From NCBI GenBank assembly GCA_001295865.1, contig LJHW01000023.1, positions 26,177 through 90,176 of the forward strand: a stretch of DNA of 64,000 nt. The letters are read 5' to 3'. The DNA comes from a beta proteobacterium AAP65 (GTDB lineage Bacteria > Pseudomonadota > Gammaproteobacteria > Burkholderiales > Burkholderiaceae_C). Below the pieces are notes generated by a model. It searched no databases and was not told the origin of the DNA. It worked only from the letters and a program-made list of their open reading frames with translations. Positions 29,991 through 39,035 of the stretch are shown one piece after another; the stretch's first letter is position 1, and each line of letters opens with the position of its first letter. The position numbers were made by a program, and so were the translations under genes.

Positions 29991-30971
29991 TCAGGCCGCC
30001 AAAGGAGCCGTCAGCGCATCGATGCGAGCAAGCACTTCGCTGTTGAGCTTGTCCAGGACAGACAGCGCACCCAGGTTGGCCTGCAGTTGCGCCACGCTGG
30101 AAGCGCCGGTGATGACGGTGCTGACACGCGGGTTCTTGGCCACCCAGGCGATGGCCAACTGCGCCAGCGTGCCGCCCAGTTCGGCAGCGATGGGCTCCAG
30201 CGCGGCGACGGCGGCGTTCTTCTTCGCGTCGAGCAAGCCGTCGCGCAGGAAGGCCATGTTGTCCATCGCGCCGCGGCTGCCCTCGGGAATGCCGTTGCGG
30301 TACTTGCCGGTCAGCAGGCCGCTGGCCAGCGGGCTCCAGGTGGTCAGGCCCAGACCGGTGGTGTCGTACAGGCGGCCGTACTCCTGCTCCACACGCTGGC
30401 GGTGGAAGAGGTGGTACTGCGGTTGCTCCATCAAGGGCTTGTGCCAGCCGTGGCGGTCGGCAATGTGCCAGGCCGCGGCGATGTCGGCGGCGCTCCATTC
30501 GCTGGTGCCCCAGTACAGCGCCTTGCCCTGAACGATGATGTCGTTCATCGCACGCACGGTCTCTTCCAGTGGCGTGTGCGGGTCGGGGCGGTGGCAGTAG
30601 ACGAGGTCGATGAAGTCGAGGCCGAAACGCTGCAAGCTGCCGTCCATGGCCTGCATCAGGTATTTGCGGTTCAGCGTGTCCTTGCGGTTGACCGCCTCAC
30701 CGTTGCGGTCCAGGCCCCAGAAGAACTTGGTGCTGACGATGTAGTTCAGGCGCGGCCAGGCCAGGGCCTTGAGCGCCTCGCCCATGATGGTTTCGCTGCG
30801 GCCGCCAGCGTAGACCTCGGCGTTGTCGAAGAAGTTGACGCCCGCATCAAAAGCCGCGGCCATCATCTCGCGCGCTTGGGCCGAGTCGACCTGGTTGTGG
30901 TACGTGACCCAAGAGCCCAGCGACAGGGCGCTGACGCGCAGGCCGGAACGGCCGAGGTGGCGGTATTGCAT
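29991..30971 (-). CDS. Aldo/keto reductase, Kv-beta-like subfamily
   Basis: The 326-residue NADPH-dependent oxidoreductase has the complete AKR tetrad: Asp49 and Tyr54 ([11 protein letters not shown]), Lys82 (VSTKFFWG) and His127 (LVYCHRPDP). GITEW-type GTSEWSA and the YHLFHR segment place it with the potassium-channel beta-subunit-like group. It would reduce aldehydes or ketones; substrate unknown. A perfect GGCTTC-N6-GAAGCC inverted repeat lies 11 bases upstream of its ATG (30982-30999). Confidence 0.92.
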   Translation of the reverse strand: MQYRHLGRSGLRVSALSLGSWVTYHNQVDSAQAREMMAAAFDAGVNFFDNAEVYAGGRSETIMGEALKALAWPRLNYIVSTKFFWGLDRNGEAVNRKDTLNRKYLMQAMDGSLQRFGLDFIDLVYCHRPDPHTPLEETVRAMNDIIVQGKALYWGTSEWSAADIAAAWHIADRHGWHKPLMEQPQYHLFHRQRVEQEYGRLYDTTGLGLTTWSPLASGLLTGKYRNGIPEGSRGAMDNMAFLRDGLLDAKKNAAVAALEPIAAELGGTLAQLAIAWVAKNPRVSTVITGASSVAQLQANLGALSVLDKLNSEVLARIDALTAPLAA

Positions 30972-30981
30972 GGTGTGGAGA

Positions 30982-30999
30982 GGCTTCCAATGAGAAGCC
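30982..30999 (-). promoter_or_regulatory. Inverted repeat upstream of the aldo/keto reductase
   Basis: GGCTTC-CAATGA-GAAGCC is a perfect six-base dyad in the short gap before the reductase start. It could be an operator or a small leader hairpin. Confidence 0.35.
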
Positions 31000-31019
31000 C
31001 AAGCTGGGGAAACAGCGGC

Positions 31020-32621
31020 CTAGGCTAGCGCAGCCTCGGCGCCGGCCGTGCAGGCCTCTTCGAACACCGAGCAGCCGGCAAGGTCGGCGTGGGCAAAACG
31101 CAGCCGGCCGCGCAGACCGCGCAGCGCCTGCAGGGCCGGGTGGCGCTGCAGGCCGGGCACGGGGATGGCCATGGCGTGGCCCCAGCGCATGAGGTGGATG
31201 CGCTGCACGTGTTCATCGATGTCGGGGTGGGCCCCACGCAGTTCGGCCAGCACGCGCGCGGCCCAGGGCGTGGGGTCGTCGGCCAGCAGCGCGGCGCGTT
31301 CGCTGCGCGCGAGCGCATGGTAGGCCGTCAGCACGGTGGCGCCAGGCACGGGGCGCAGGCTCTGGTGCATGGCGTCGACATAGCCCAGGCCCCGGCCGCC
31401 ATAGACCACGTTGTCCCACGAAGGCGGCGCGCCGGGGCGGTCGAAGAGCGGGGCATCGATCTGCAGGTTGGCCACGAGCCACGGCGCGTAGGGCAAGAGC
31501 GCTGCGGCCTGTGCCAGCGCTGGCGGTGGGTTCTGCACCACGCGCGCCGCGATGAAGAGGGGCAGTGCCAGAACCACCTGCGGCGACGTCCAGCGCTCCA
31601 GCCGCTGCTGGGCTTCGTCCCAGGCCAGCACCTCCACCGCATGGCGACCTTCGCTCACCTGCAGCACCGTGCGGCCGCCGTGCAGGCGCTCGCCCAGCGG
31701 CGCGGCCAGGCGCTGCGTGAGCCAGGCGTTGCCCTCGGGCCAGGTGAAGACCGCTTCACGCTCTTCGGTCTCGCTACCCGGCGCATGGAAACCATGACGG
31801 CTGGCGAAATAGTGCAGGCCGGCCCAGGCCGAGACTTCTTCGGGCGTGGCGCCGTAGTCGTCGCGGCAGCAGTAGCCGAGGTACCAGCGCAGGTGGGCGT
31901 CGTCGAGGCCGTGCGCGTCCAGCCACTGCGCGAAGGTCTGCGCGTCGAGTTGCGCCTGCAGCGGCCCCCAGGCGCTGCGGTGCGCAGGCTGAGCGAAGGC
32001 CGGCTCGCCGCGGCGGCCGGCGCCTGCACGCTGCACCGCCGCCACCGCAGCCGCGAAGGCCTGCAGCTGCTGCGCGCTGCGCGAGCCGGGCTCCACCGGC
32101 GGCAGCAGGCCTTCGGCCCAGGCACCTTCGAAGAACACACGCTCCTGCGGGCTGTGGCAGAGGTGGCGCTCGTCGGCCACGGTGCGGCCGAGTTCGTGTT
32201 TCAGCAGGCCCAACTCGTGCAGCAGTTCGCTCACCTCGCGCGCCTGCGGGCCTGGCAAGGGCAGGTAGTGCGCGCCCAGCGGGCAGGCCATGCCGGCCAT
32301 CTGGTGGCCGCGGCTGTTGCCGCCGGGTTGGTCTTCGAGTTCCAGCACGTGCACGTCATCGATGCCCCGCTGCCGCAGGCCGCGCGCAGCGGCCAGGCCG
32401 GCCACGCCGGCACCGATCACCAGCGCGCCGGCCTGGCGCTGCACGGCCACCGGCGGCAGCGCACCGCTGCGGCGCAGGCGGTGGCCGCGGGTGTGGCTGG
32501 CGCCCACCCATTGCACGGGCACGGCCGCTGGCGCTGCCGGGCTGCAGCCCGCGCCCAGCACGGTGGCCGCGCCCAGGCCCAAGCCGAGCACATCGCGGCG
32601 CCGCAGCGACCCAGGTTTCAC
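31020..32621 (-). CDS. Tat-exported FAD-dependent amine-oxidase-like lipoprotein
   Basis: This 533-residue flavoprotein begins with a twin-arginine signal (LRRRDVLGLGLG) ending in a lipobox (GAGC, Cys26). A folded, FAD-loaded protein exported by Tat and lipid-anchored is therefore expected. The dinucleotide motif is GAGVAGLAAARGL (residues 70-82), followed by the LELEDQPGGNSRG flavin-contact region and the C-terminal HADLAGCSVFEEA. It resembles flavin monoamine or polyamine oxidases, but substrate residues cannot be judged. The start is GTG at 32621, overlapping the SpeE-like stop (GTGA), so the pair is translationally coupled. Confidence 0.85.
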   Translation of the reverse strand: MKPGSLRRRDVLGLGLGAATVLGAGCSPAAPAAVPVQWVGASHTRGHRLRRSGALPPVAVQRQAGALVIGAGVAGLAAARGLRQRGIDDVHVLELEDQPGGNSRGHQMAGMACPLGAHYLPLPGPQAREVSELLHELGLLKHELGRTVADERHLCHSPQERVFFEGAWAEGLLPPVEPGSRSAQQLQAFAAAVAAVQRAGAGRRGEPAFAQPAHRSAWGPLQAQLDAQTFAQWLDAHGLDDAHLRWYLGYCCRDDYGATPEEVSAWAGLHYFASRHGFHAPGSETEEREAVFTWPEGNAWLTQRLAAPLGERLHGGRTVLQVSEGRHAVEVLAWDEAQQRLERWTSPQVVLALPLFIAARVVQNPPPALAQAAALLPYAPWLVANLQIDAPLFDRPGAPPSWDNVVYGGRGLGYVDAMHQSLRPVPGATVLTAYHALARSERAALLADDPTPWAARVLAELRGAHPDIDEHVQRIHLMRWGHAMAIPVPGLQRHPALQALRGLRGRLRFAHADLAGCSVFEEACTAGAEAALA

Positions 32622-34195
32622 TTCACCCGGCCCCACTCTTCCTCGAAGGTGGCCACCAGCGCCTGGTTGCTCAGGCGGTTGGGTTCGGCCGGCACACGCG
32701 CCATGTCGGGCGGGAACTGCAGCAGCGCCGGCAACCCCGCCACGGTGAGGAAACGCAGGCCCGCGGGCAGCTTCTCGGGCGGCTGCCAGGGCCGGCGGCT
32801 GGCGATGACGAAGCCCCACTCGCCGAAGCTCGGCACGTGCACGTGCAACGGCGTGGTCTGCAGGCCCACCGCCTCCAGCGTGGCCACCACCGTCCAGTAG
32901 CTCTTGCGCGCGAACAGCGGCGAGGTGGTCTGCACCACCAGGTAGCCGCCGGCCGCCAGGGCCTGGTCGGCGCGCTGGTAGAAGCTGGTGGTGTAGAGCT
33001 TGCCGATGCTGAAGTTGGTGGGGTCGGGAAAGTCGACCACGATGACGTCGAACATCTCGCGGTTGGCTTCCAGCCAGGTGTAGGCGTCGGTGTTCACCAC
33101 CTGGAGCTTGGGGCTTGCCAAGGCGTCGGCGTTCAGCTCGCGCAGCACCGGGTTGTTGGCGAACAGGCGCGTGATGTGCGGGTCGAGCTCCACCAGCGTC
33201 ACCTGCTCCACGCTCGGGTGCTTGAGCACCTCGCGCACGGCCAGGCCGTCGCCGCCGCCCAGCACCAGCACCTTGCGCGGCCGGCCGTGCGCGGCCAGCG
33301 CGGGGTGCACCAGCACCTCGTGGTAACGGTACTCGTCACGGCTGTGGAACTGCAGGTTGCCGTTGAGGTACAGGCGCACGCCCGCCGGGCCGGCCGTGAC
33401 CACCACGCGCTGGTAATCGCTGCTCTCGCGCACGACGATGTCGCTGCCGTAAAAGCTGTCTTCGGCCCAGGTGGTCAGGCGGTCGGCGCCGGCCATGGCC
33501 GCGACGAGCACGCCCACCACACCGAAACACGCCGCCGCGTGTGCACCCCAGCGCCGCAGGTCAGCGCGGAAGGCGAACAGCACCCACACCGCCACCGCCG
33601 CGTTGAGCAGACCGAAGAAGAGCCCCGTGCGCACCAGCCCCAGGTGCGGCACGAAGAGCAGCGGGAAGGCCACCGCCACCATCAGCGCGCCGAGATAGTC
33701 GAAGGTCAGCACCTGCGAGACCAGGTCTGAGAGCGCCCAGCGTGGCGCGAAGTGCGCCTTGAGGATGCGCATCACCAGCGGAATCTCCAGCCCGGCCAGG
33801 ATGCCGATCACGCCCACCAGGCCGTAGAGCATCACGCGGAAGGGCAGCTCGGCGCTGGCCGGCAGGCTGCTGTGGGCGGTGAACAGCAGCGCCGGCATCA
33901 AACCGCCGATGAAGGCCACCAGCAGCTCGATGCGCAGGAACTGCGCCACCAGCTGGTGCTGGATGTACTTGCTGAGCCACGAGCCTATGCCCATGGCAAA
34001 GAGGTAGCTGCCGATGATGGTGCTGAACTGCAGCACCGAATCGCCCAGCAGGTAGCTGGCCAGCGCGCCGGCAGCGAGCTCGTAAACCAGTCCGCAGGCC
34101 GCCACCACGAACACCGAGGCCAGCAGCGCCAGTTCGGCAGGGTGGATGCGCGCGGCCGCGGCAGGCGCCTCGGCAGTGGGGGGGCTGGTGGACAT
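32618..34195 (-). CDS. speE: Membrane-anchored polyamine aminopropyltransferase (SpeE-like)
   Basis: This 525-residue protein joins about seven N-terminal membrane helices (residues 18-260) to a spermidine-synthase domain (about 275-480). The domain has the dcAdoMet-binding GGGDGLAVREVL near 314, LVELDP, NTDAYTWL and the catalytic segment VDFPDPTN. Known relatives transfer aminopropyl groups to putrescine or related amines, and the membrane form is a recognised variant. The matching decarboxylase (speD) is 30 kb away. The downstream oxidase gene overlaps by four bases. The reading frame extends upstream of 34195, but ATG there precedes the first helix directly. Confidence 0.88.
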   Translation of the reverse strand: MSTSPPTAEAPAAAARIHPAELALLASVFVVAACGLVYELAAGALASYLLGDSVLQFSTIIGSYLFAMGIGSWLSKYIQHQLVAQFLRIELLVAFIGGLMPALLFTAHSSLPASAELPFRVMLYGLVGVIGILAGLEIPLVMRILKAHFAPRWALSDLVSQVLTFDYLGALMVAVAFPLLFVPHLGLVRTGLFFGLLNAAVAVWVLFAFRADLRRWGAHAAACFGVVGVLVAAMAGADRLTTWAEDSFYGSDIVVRESSDYQRVVVTAGPAGVRLYLNGNLQFHSRDEYRYHEVLVHPALAAHGRPRKVLVLGGGDGLAVREVLKHPSVEQVTLVELDPHITRLFANNPVLRELNADALASPKLQVVNTDAYTWLEANREMFDVIVVDFPDPTNFSIGKLYTTSFYQRADQALAAGGYLVVQTTSPLFARKSYWTVVATLEAVGLQTTPLHVHVPSFGEWGFVIASRRPWQPPEKLPAGLRFLTVAGLPALLQFPPDMARVPAEPNRLSNQALVATFEEEWGRVK

Positions 34196-34436
34196 GCGCA
34201 GAGCGTAACGGCTCGAAAGTCGCCCGCGCCTTGCGCTCGCTCGAGATTTCCATCTGCGCCCATCACATGTGTGCGCCGGGCTTGTGCACGCCGTGCGGCC
34301 AGCTTGGTGCATGCCGCAGGCGGCCTCAGCGACCGTGCAGTCCATCACGGCAGCCCGCTCAGATGGCCGGTGCCCAGGCCGAAGACACGCGCAAGTCCAC
34401 CGGCTTCCGGTGTTGCCACACAGATCGAGGGAAAAC

Positions 34437-36002
34437 GTGTCTCAACTCCTACAGACCCTGAAGATCGGGCCGCGCTTGGGCGTGGCCTTCGCCATCCTCA
34501 TCCTGCTGCTGATCGCCCTGTGCGGCGTCGGCGCGCTCAGCGCACGTTCGCTCGCGCAAGACCTCGATACCACGGCCCGCGTCGACATCGCGCTCGTGCG
34601 CGCGGCCAACGCGCTGCAAGAGCGCACGCACCTGGTGGCGCGTTCCAGCCGTGAGCTGTTGATCGTCGACAGCGGTGGGCAGATCAAACGCCTGAAGGCC
34701 GCCATCGAAGAATCGCTGGCCGATGGCGAAACGCAGCTGGCCGAGGTGCAGAAGCTCGCCGGCCAGGGCGACAACGCCCGCCTCATCGACGACGTCAAGA
34801 CGCAGAAGGCCGCCTTCTCCAGCGCCGTGCGCAAGTTCCTCACCGTCTACGACGCCGGCAACCCCGACGATTCGCGCACCGCGCTGCTGATCGAACTGCG
34901 CCCGGTGCAGCAGGCCTACGAAAAGTCGGTGGAGGCCTTGGGCCTGGCGCTGAAAGAGCAGGTCGAAGCGCGCGCCGCCGCCGGTGGCGCCGCCGCGCAG
35001 CGCAGCGTGTGGCTGATGCTGGTGTTCGGCGCCGTCGGTCTGGTGCTGGCCGTGAGCGCGGCCTGGATCATCAGCCGCTCGATCACGGTGCCGCTGCAAC
35101 ACGCGATGGACGCGGCCGAACGCATCAAGTCGGGCGACCTCTCGCGCCGCATCGACTCGGGCGCGCGTGACGAGATCGGTGCGCTGCTGCGCGCCATGGG
35201 CGGCATGCAGCAGCACCTGCTGGGTGTGATCGAGGACGTGCAACGCTGCGCCCGCGATCTGGCCGCGCACAGCGACGAGCTGGCCGGTGGCAATACCGAG
35301 CTCTCCACGCGCACCGAGCGCAACGCCGCCAGCCTGCAGCAGACCGCCAGCGCGGTGGAGCAGATCGCTGCCACCGTGCAGGGCAACAGCGCCAAGACGC
35401 GCGAGGCCTCGCAGGTGGCCACCAGCGCGCGCGATGCGGTGGTGGAAGGCGGCAGGTCGGTGGAGCAGCTCGTCGAGACCATGACGCGCATCTCCGGCAG
35501 CAGCACGCGCATCAAGGACATCATCGCCGTCATCGATGGCATCGCCTTCCAGACCAACATCCTGGCGCTGAACGCCGCGGTGGAAGCAGCGCGGGCCGGT
35601 GAACACGGCCGCGGTTTTGCGGTGGTGGCCACCGAGGTGCGTTCATTGGCCGGCCGCGCCAGCAGCGCCGCGCGCGAGATCAAGAGCCTCATCGACGACT
35701 CGGCCGAACGTGTGGCCGACGGCACGCGCACCGTGGCCGAGGTGGGCGAGCGCATCGGCGGCATCGTCAAGGCCGTGATGGACGTGCGCCAGCTCGTCGA
35801 AGAAGTCAGCCACGCCAGCCACGAGCAGGTGACGGGCATGGCCTCCATCAACGGCAGCGTCGGCGAGGTGGACCAGGCCACGCAGCAGAACGCCGCGCTG
35901 GTGGAAGAGATCGCCGCCACCACCGAATCGTTGAAGTCCAACGCCGAACGCCTGGTCAAGGCGGTGGCCTTCTTCCGCCTGCCCGGCGGCGCCGCGGCCT
36001 GA
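34437..36002 (+). CDS. Methyl-accepting chemotaxis protein (Tar/Tsr type)
   Basis: The 521-residue chemoreceptor has membrane helices at about 13-35 and 195-217, enclosing a four-helix-bundle periplasmic sensor of about 160 residues. A HAMP domain (SITVPLQHAMDAAERIKSGDL) and the signalling tip [34 protein letters not shown] follow in order. It lacks a CheR-tethering pentapeptide. The start is GTG at 34437 with CGAGGGA upstream; no ATG is available in frame near the first helix. The ligand is unknown. The 241 bases between it and the divergent SpeE-like gene show no clear promoter. Confidence 0.92.
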   Translation: MSQLLQTLKIGPRLGVAFAILILLLIALCGVGALSARSLAQDLDTTARVDIALVRAANALQERTHLVARSSRELLIVDSGGQIKRLKAAIEESLADGETQLAEVQKLAGQGDNARLIDDVKTQKAAFSSAVRKFLTVYDAGNPDDSRTALLIELRPVQQAYEKSVEALGLALKEQVEARAAAGGAAAQRSVWLMLVFGAVGLVLAVSAAWIISRSITVPLQHAMDAAERIKSGDLSRRIDSGARDEIGALLRAMGGMQQHLLGVIEDVQRCARDLAAHSDELAGGNTELSTRTERNAASLQQTASAVEQIAATVQGNSAKTREASQVATSARDAVVEGGRSVEQLVETMTRISGSSTRIKDIIAVIDGIAFQTNILALNAAVEAARAGEHGRGFAVVATEVRSLAGRASSAAREIKSLIDDSAERVADGTRTVAEVGERIGGIVKAVMDVRQLVEEVSHASHEQVTGMASINGSVGEVDQATQQNAALVEEIAATTESLKSNAERLVKAVAFFRLPGGAAA

Positions 36003-36063
36003 AGGCCGGGCACGCTGTTGCTCTCCTTTTTCCATGCCCCTCCACCTCACCCGAGAACGCGCC

Positions 36064-36417
36064 ATGCAAACCAAGCTCCGCACCCTCACCGCCCGCCTGG
36101 GTCTGGCCACCGCGCTGGGCCTCTCGCTGCAGCTCGCCAGCCTGCCCGTGGCGGCCCAAGGCACGCCCAAGATCGTGAAGAAGACGCCGCTGGATTTCCC
36201 GCCCGAGGCCATCCGCAGCGGTGTCGACAAGGGCGTGCTGCGCGCCAAGCTCACCATCGACGGCGAAGGCGCGGTCACCGACGTGACCGTGGTCGACGTG
36301 CAGCCGCCGCAGGCCCGAGTGCTGCGCAGGACCGTGGTCGAGGGCCTGCGCCCTTGGAAATTCGAGGCCGGCAAGGCCGGCAGCTTCGAGATGCAGGTGG
36401 TGATGAGCAACGAGTGA
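36064..36417 (+). CDS. Stand-alone TonB C-terminal-domain protein
   Basis: The 117-residue protein has a signal peptide (about 1-32, ending VAAQG) followed directly by a TonB C-terminal fold: PLDFPPEAIRSGVDKGVLRAKLTIDGEGAVTDVTVV and then RRTVVEGLRPWKF. It has neither the membrane helix in the usual place nor the proline-rich spacer, so it cannot transduce energy as normal TonB does. A periplasmic accessory role is likely. It lies 61 bases after the chemoreceptor. Confidence 0.75.
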   Translation: MQTKLRTLTARLGLATALGLSLQLASLPVAAQGTPKIVKKTPLDFPPEAIRSGVDKGVLRAKLTIDGEGAVTDVTVVDVQPPQARVLRRTVVEGLRPWKFEAGKAGSFEMQVVMSNE

Positions 36418-36485
36418 CGGGCGCTGCGCGGCCCTGACTCCACCGCGACAGGACGACGGCCCCTGCCCGGCCCAGAATGCCGGGC

Positions 36486-37169
36486 ATGGGAACGCTCTAC
36501 CTCGTGCGCCACGGCCAGGCCAGCTTCGGCGCGGCCGACTACGACCAGCTCAGCGAACTCGGCACGCGCCAATGCCAGGCGCTGGGCCGCTGGTTCGCCG
36601 AACGCGGCATCGCCTTCGAAGCGGTGCTGCGCGGCACGCTCAAGCGCCACGCACAAACGCTGGCCGGCATCGCCCAAGGGCATGCCGAAACCGGCGGCGC
36701 GGCGCTGCCCGAAGCGCTGCTGTGGCCGGGCCTGAACGAGTACGACAGCGAAGCGCTGATCCGCACCGTGCACGCCGGCCCGCTGGCCAAGCCTGACAGC
36801 CCCGAGGTCTACAAGGCTCACTTCCGGCTGCTGCGCGAAGCGCTGGCGCGCTGGATGGCCGGGCAGACACAACCGCAAGGCATGCCCAGCTGGGCCGCGT
36901 TCAGCGCCGGCGTGGCCTCAGCGCTGCAGCACGTGCAGCAAACACACAGCAGCAACGTGCTGCTGGTCAGCAGCGGCGGGCCCATCGCCACCGCCGTGCA
37001 CCAGGTGCTGGGGACTCCGCCCGAGACCACCATCGAGCTGAACCTGCGCATCCGCAACAGCGCGCTCAGCGAGTTCAGCTACACGCCCAAGGGGCACCGG
37101 CTGCTGAGCTTCAACCACCTGCCCCATCTCGACCACGCCGAGCGGCGGGCGTGGGAGACGTACGCCTGA
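36486..37169 (+). CDS. Histidine-phosphatase-family protein with altered second His
   Basis: The 227-residue protein belongs to the phosphoglycerate-mutase-like superfamily, with the LVRHG motif and nucleophile His9. The late motif that normally reads VSHGG is VSSGG here (Ser163). The second catalytic His is thus replaced, and activity may be altered or lost. Arg and Glu positions in LRGTLKRHAQT and LNEYDSE remain. The start at 36486 is preferred over the ATG at 36477 because a CAGAAT -10-like box overlaps the latter. It converges with the DUF350 gene. Confidence 0.82.
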   Translation: MGTLYLVRHGQASFGAADYDQLSELGTRQCQALGRWFAERGIAFEAVLRGTLKRHAQTLAGIAQGHAETGGAALPEALLWPGLNEYDSEALIRTVHAGPLAKPDSPEVYKAHFRLLREALARWMAGQTQPQGMPSWAAFSAGVASALQHVQQTHSSNVLLVSSGGPIATAVHQVLGTPPETTIELNLRIRNSALSEFSYTPKGHRLLSFNHLPHLDHAERRAWETYA

Positions 37170-37182
37170 CCGTGACGGGGGC

Positions 37183-37407
37183 TCAGCCCTGCACCGCGGC
37201 CGAGACGATGAGCCCGATGGCGATGCACATCGCGCCCACCACGATGGCCAGGGCCACGTTCTTCTTCTCGACGATCTCGGCCCACAGGTCGTAAGGCGTG
37301 AGCTTGTCGATGATCACGAAGCACAGCCAGAACACGGCCACGCCCAGCAAGGCGAACAAGGCCGAGCCGAAGAAGGCGCCGGGCCTGAGCCATTCGATAC
37401 CCATCAT
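37183..37407 (-). CDS. DUF350 small membrane protein
   Basis: This 74-residue protein has two hydrophobic helices (about 12-32 and 51-72) separated by a charged loop containing DKLTPYDLWAEI, as in one DUF350 (YjfL-like) unit. An AGGAG ribosome site precedes the ATG. DUF350 genes recur beside DUF4178, SPFH and polyamine genes, as here. It lies 40 bases after the DUF4178 stop, so it is probably the last gene of the SPFH-DUF4178-DUF350 unit. Confidence 0.82.
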   Translation of the reverse strand: MMGIEWLRPGAFFGSALFALLGVAVFWLCFVIIDKLTPYDLWAEIVEKKNVALAIVVGAMCIAIGLIVSAAVQG

Positions 37408-37447
37408 GGTGAAGCTCCTCTTGGTTGTCTGAAGGGCCAGCGCGCCG

Positions 37448-39034
37448 CTACTTGTGGCCGCCGCTCCCGCTGGACCAGCCGCCATAGCTGCCGCCGCTGC
37501 TGCGGACGCTGCCGCCCGAGCCGCGGTTGCGTTCGCACTGCCGGTACTCGGCGCTCGAAGCACCGAAGGTGCTGCGCACCTGATCGCATTCGTTGTCGCT
37601 GCACATCGCCAGCAAGACCACCACGCCCAGTACCAGCACCACCAGCAGCAGCGCCTTGGGCACGCCGGCGGCCTTGAAGCTGGTGGGCGAGATGTCGCGC
37701 TGCAGCGCGGCGCGCTGGCCGGCGGCCAGGCCGAAAGCATCGGCCACGGTCTCGGCCTTCAGCGTCTGCCCGGCCGACCAGGTGACTTCCTGGCGCGTCT
37801 TTTCGCGCGACAGGCGCTTGGCCACCGCGCGGCCCGTGCCTTCGTAATCGGTGACGCGCGCGCGTTCGTCGCGCTGCACACGCCAGTAGAACTCGCCCTG
37901 AACCCAGGTGACCTTGGCGTCGTAGCTCCACTTCTCCTGGTAGCTGTCGTTCTGCCAGGTGGCCTGTTGGCCGCGCACCGCCGGCGCGCCGGTGATGGGG
38001 CGCACCCAGCTCCAGCCTTCGTCGGTGTCGACGAGAAAGGCGAAGCCCGCGCCGGCGTTGTAGAGCAGGTACTCGCGCCAGAAGCTCGTCTCTTCGTCGT
38101 CACCCGGCGCGGGGATGTCGCAGCGCTCCAGGTAGCCCACCACCTGCCAGGGCAAGGGCGGGCCGTCCAGCGCCAGGGTGCCGGTGCGGCCCAGCGGCAG
38201 CAGCGGCTCGGCGCCTTGGAGCCCGGCGTTGTTCTGCTGGTAGTGCTGGAGATCGGCGCCCAGGCCCTGGCTGATGTCCACCACCGAGGCGCAGTTCGTG
38301 CACGTCAGGCTCTGCGTGCTGCTGAGCTTCACCTCCAGCGCCGTGCCGCAGTTGGGGCACTCGGCGCCACGGCCTTTGAGCGTCTTCTCGCTGCTGTCCT
38401 TCAGGCCCTGCATGGCCAGCTCGGCCAGCAGCACGCTGCGGCCGACGCTGAAGGCGGGGCGCGCCGGGTCGCTGCCGTCCAGCGTGGCCACCTCGCCGGC
38501 GCCGTTGCGCAAGTCCACGACGGTGAACCCGCCCTCCAGCAGCGGCGGCGCGGGCAGTTCGCCTTGCGCCGCGATGAGGTGGGCGCGCTGCACCGAGGCC
38601 ACGTCCCAGGCGCGGCCGTCGGCCAGCACGCGCGTGCCGGCCTGCAGGCTGTCGAGGCCGGGGGCGTCGGGCGGCAAAGGCTGGTCGAAAGCCAGCACGT
38701 AGGCGCCGTTGTCTTCGCTCAGCCAAGCACTGCGGCCGTTGTCGAAGAGCGCGTGCCACTCGTTCCAGGTGCCGCCCTCGTAGCCGTATTGCAGGCGGCC
38801 GACCAGCGTGAACGCGACCCCCTGGCGCGAGCCGCCGGCGCCCAGCTGCAGCGGGCTGTGGTCATCGAAGAGCTCGGCGCTCACGCCGATGCGGCGCAGC
38901 GCCTCGCCATCGCGCACCAGCGTGCTGCGGCAGAAGCTGCAGACAGCGCTGGCCGAGGCCGCCGAAGCGAACTCGACCGGCGCACCGCAGTTCGGACAGG
39001 CAGCGCGGTAAGCGCGCTGCGGAGACGTGGCCAA
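37448..39034 (-). CDS. DUF4178 protein with two zinc ribbons and a C-terminal membrane anchor
   Basis: This 528-residue protein starts with a zinc ribbon (Cys13, Cys16, Cys32, Cys35), then a DUF4178 domain (FTLVGRLQYGYEGGTWNEWH). A second ribbon (CPNCG and CTNCA, near 226-248) and a second DUF4178-like domain (WQVVGYLERCDI, SFWREYLLY) follow. There is a membrane helix near 460-480 and a Gly/Ser tail. Function is unknown; the family recurs with SPFH, DUF350 and polyamine genes. The apparent start is TTG at 39034, one base after the SPFH stop, indicating tight coupling. Confidence 0.85.
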   Translation of the reverse strand: MATSPQRAYRAACPNCGAPVEFASAASASAVCSFCRSTLVRDGEALRRIGVSAELFDDHSPLQLGAGGSRQGVAFTLVGRLQYGYEGGTWNEWHALFDNGRSAWLSEDNGAYVLAFDQPLPPDAPGLDSLQAGTRVLADGRAWDVASVQRAHLIAAQGELPAPPLLEGGFTVVDLRNGAGEVATLDGSDPARPAFSVGRSVLLAELAMQGLKDSSEKTLKGRGAECPNCGTALEVKLSSTQSLTCTNCASVVDISQGLGADLQHYQQNNAGLQGAEPLLPLGRTGTLALDGPPLPWQVVGYLERCDIPAPGDDEETSFWREYLLYNAGAGFAFLVDTDEGWSWVRPITGAPAVRGQQATWQNDSYQEKWSYDAKVTWVQGEFYWRVQRDERARVTDYEGTGRAVAKRLSREKTRQEVTWSAGQTLKAETVADAFGLAAGQRAALQRDISPTSFKAAGVPKALLLVVLVLGVVVLLAMCSDNECDQVRSTFGASSAEYRQCERNRGSGGSVRSSGGSYGGWSSGSGGHK

Positions 39035-39035
39035 C

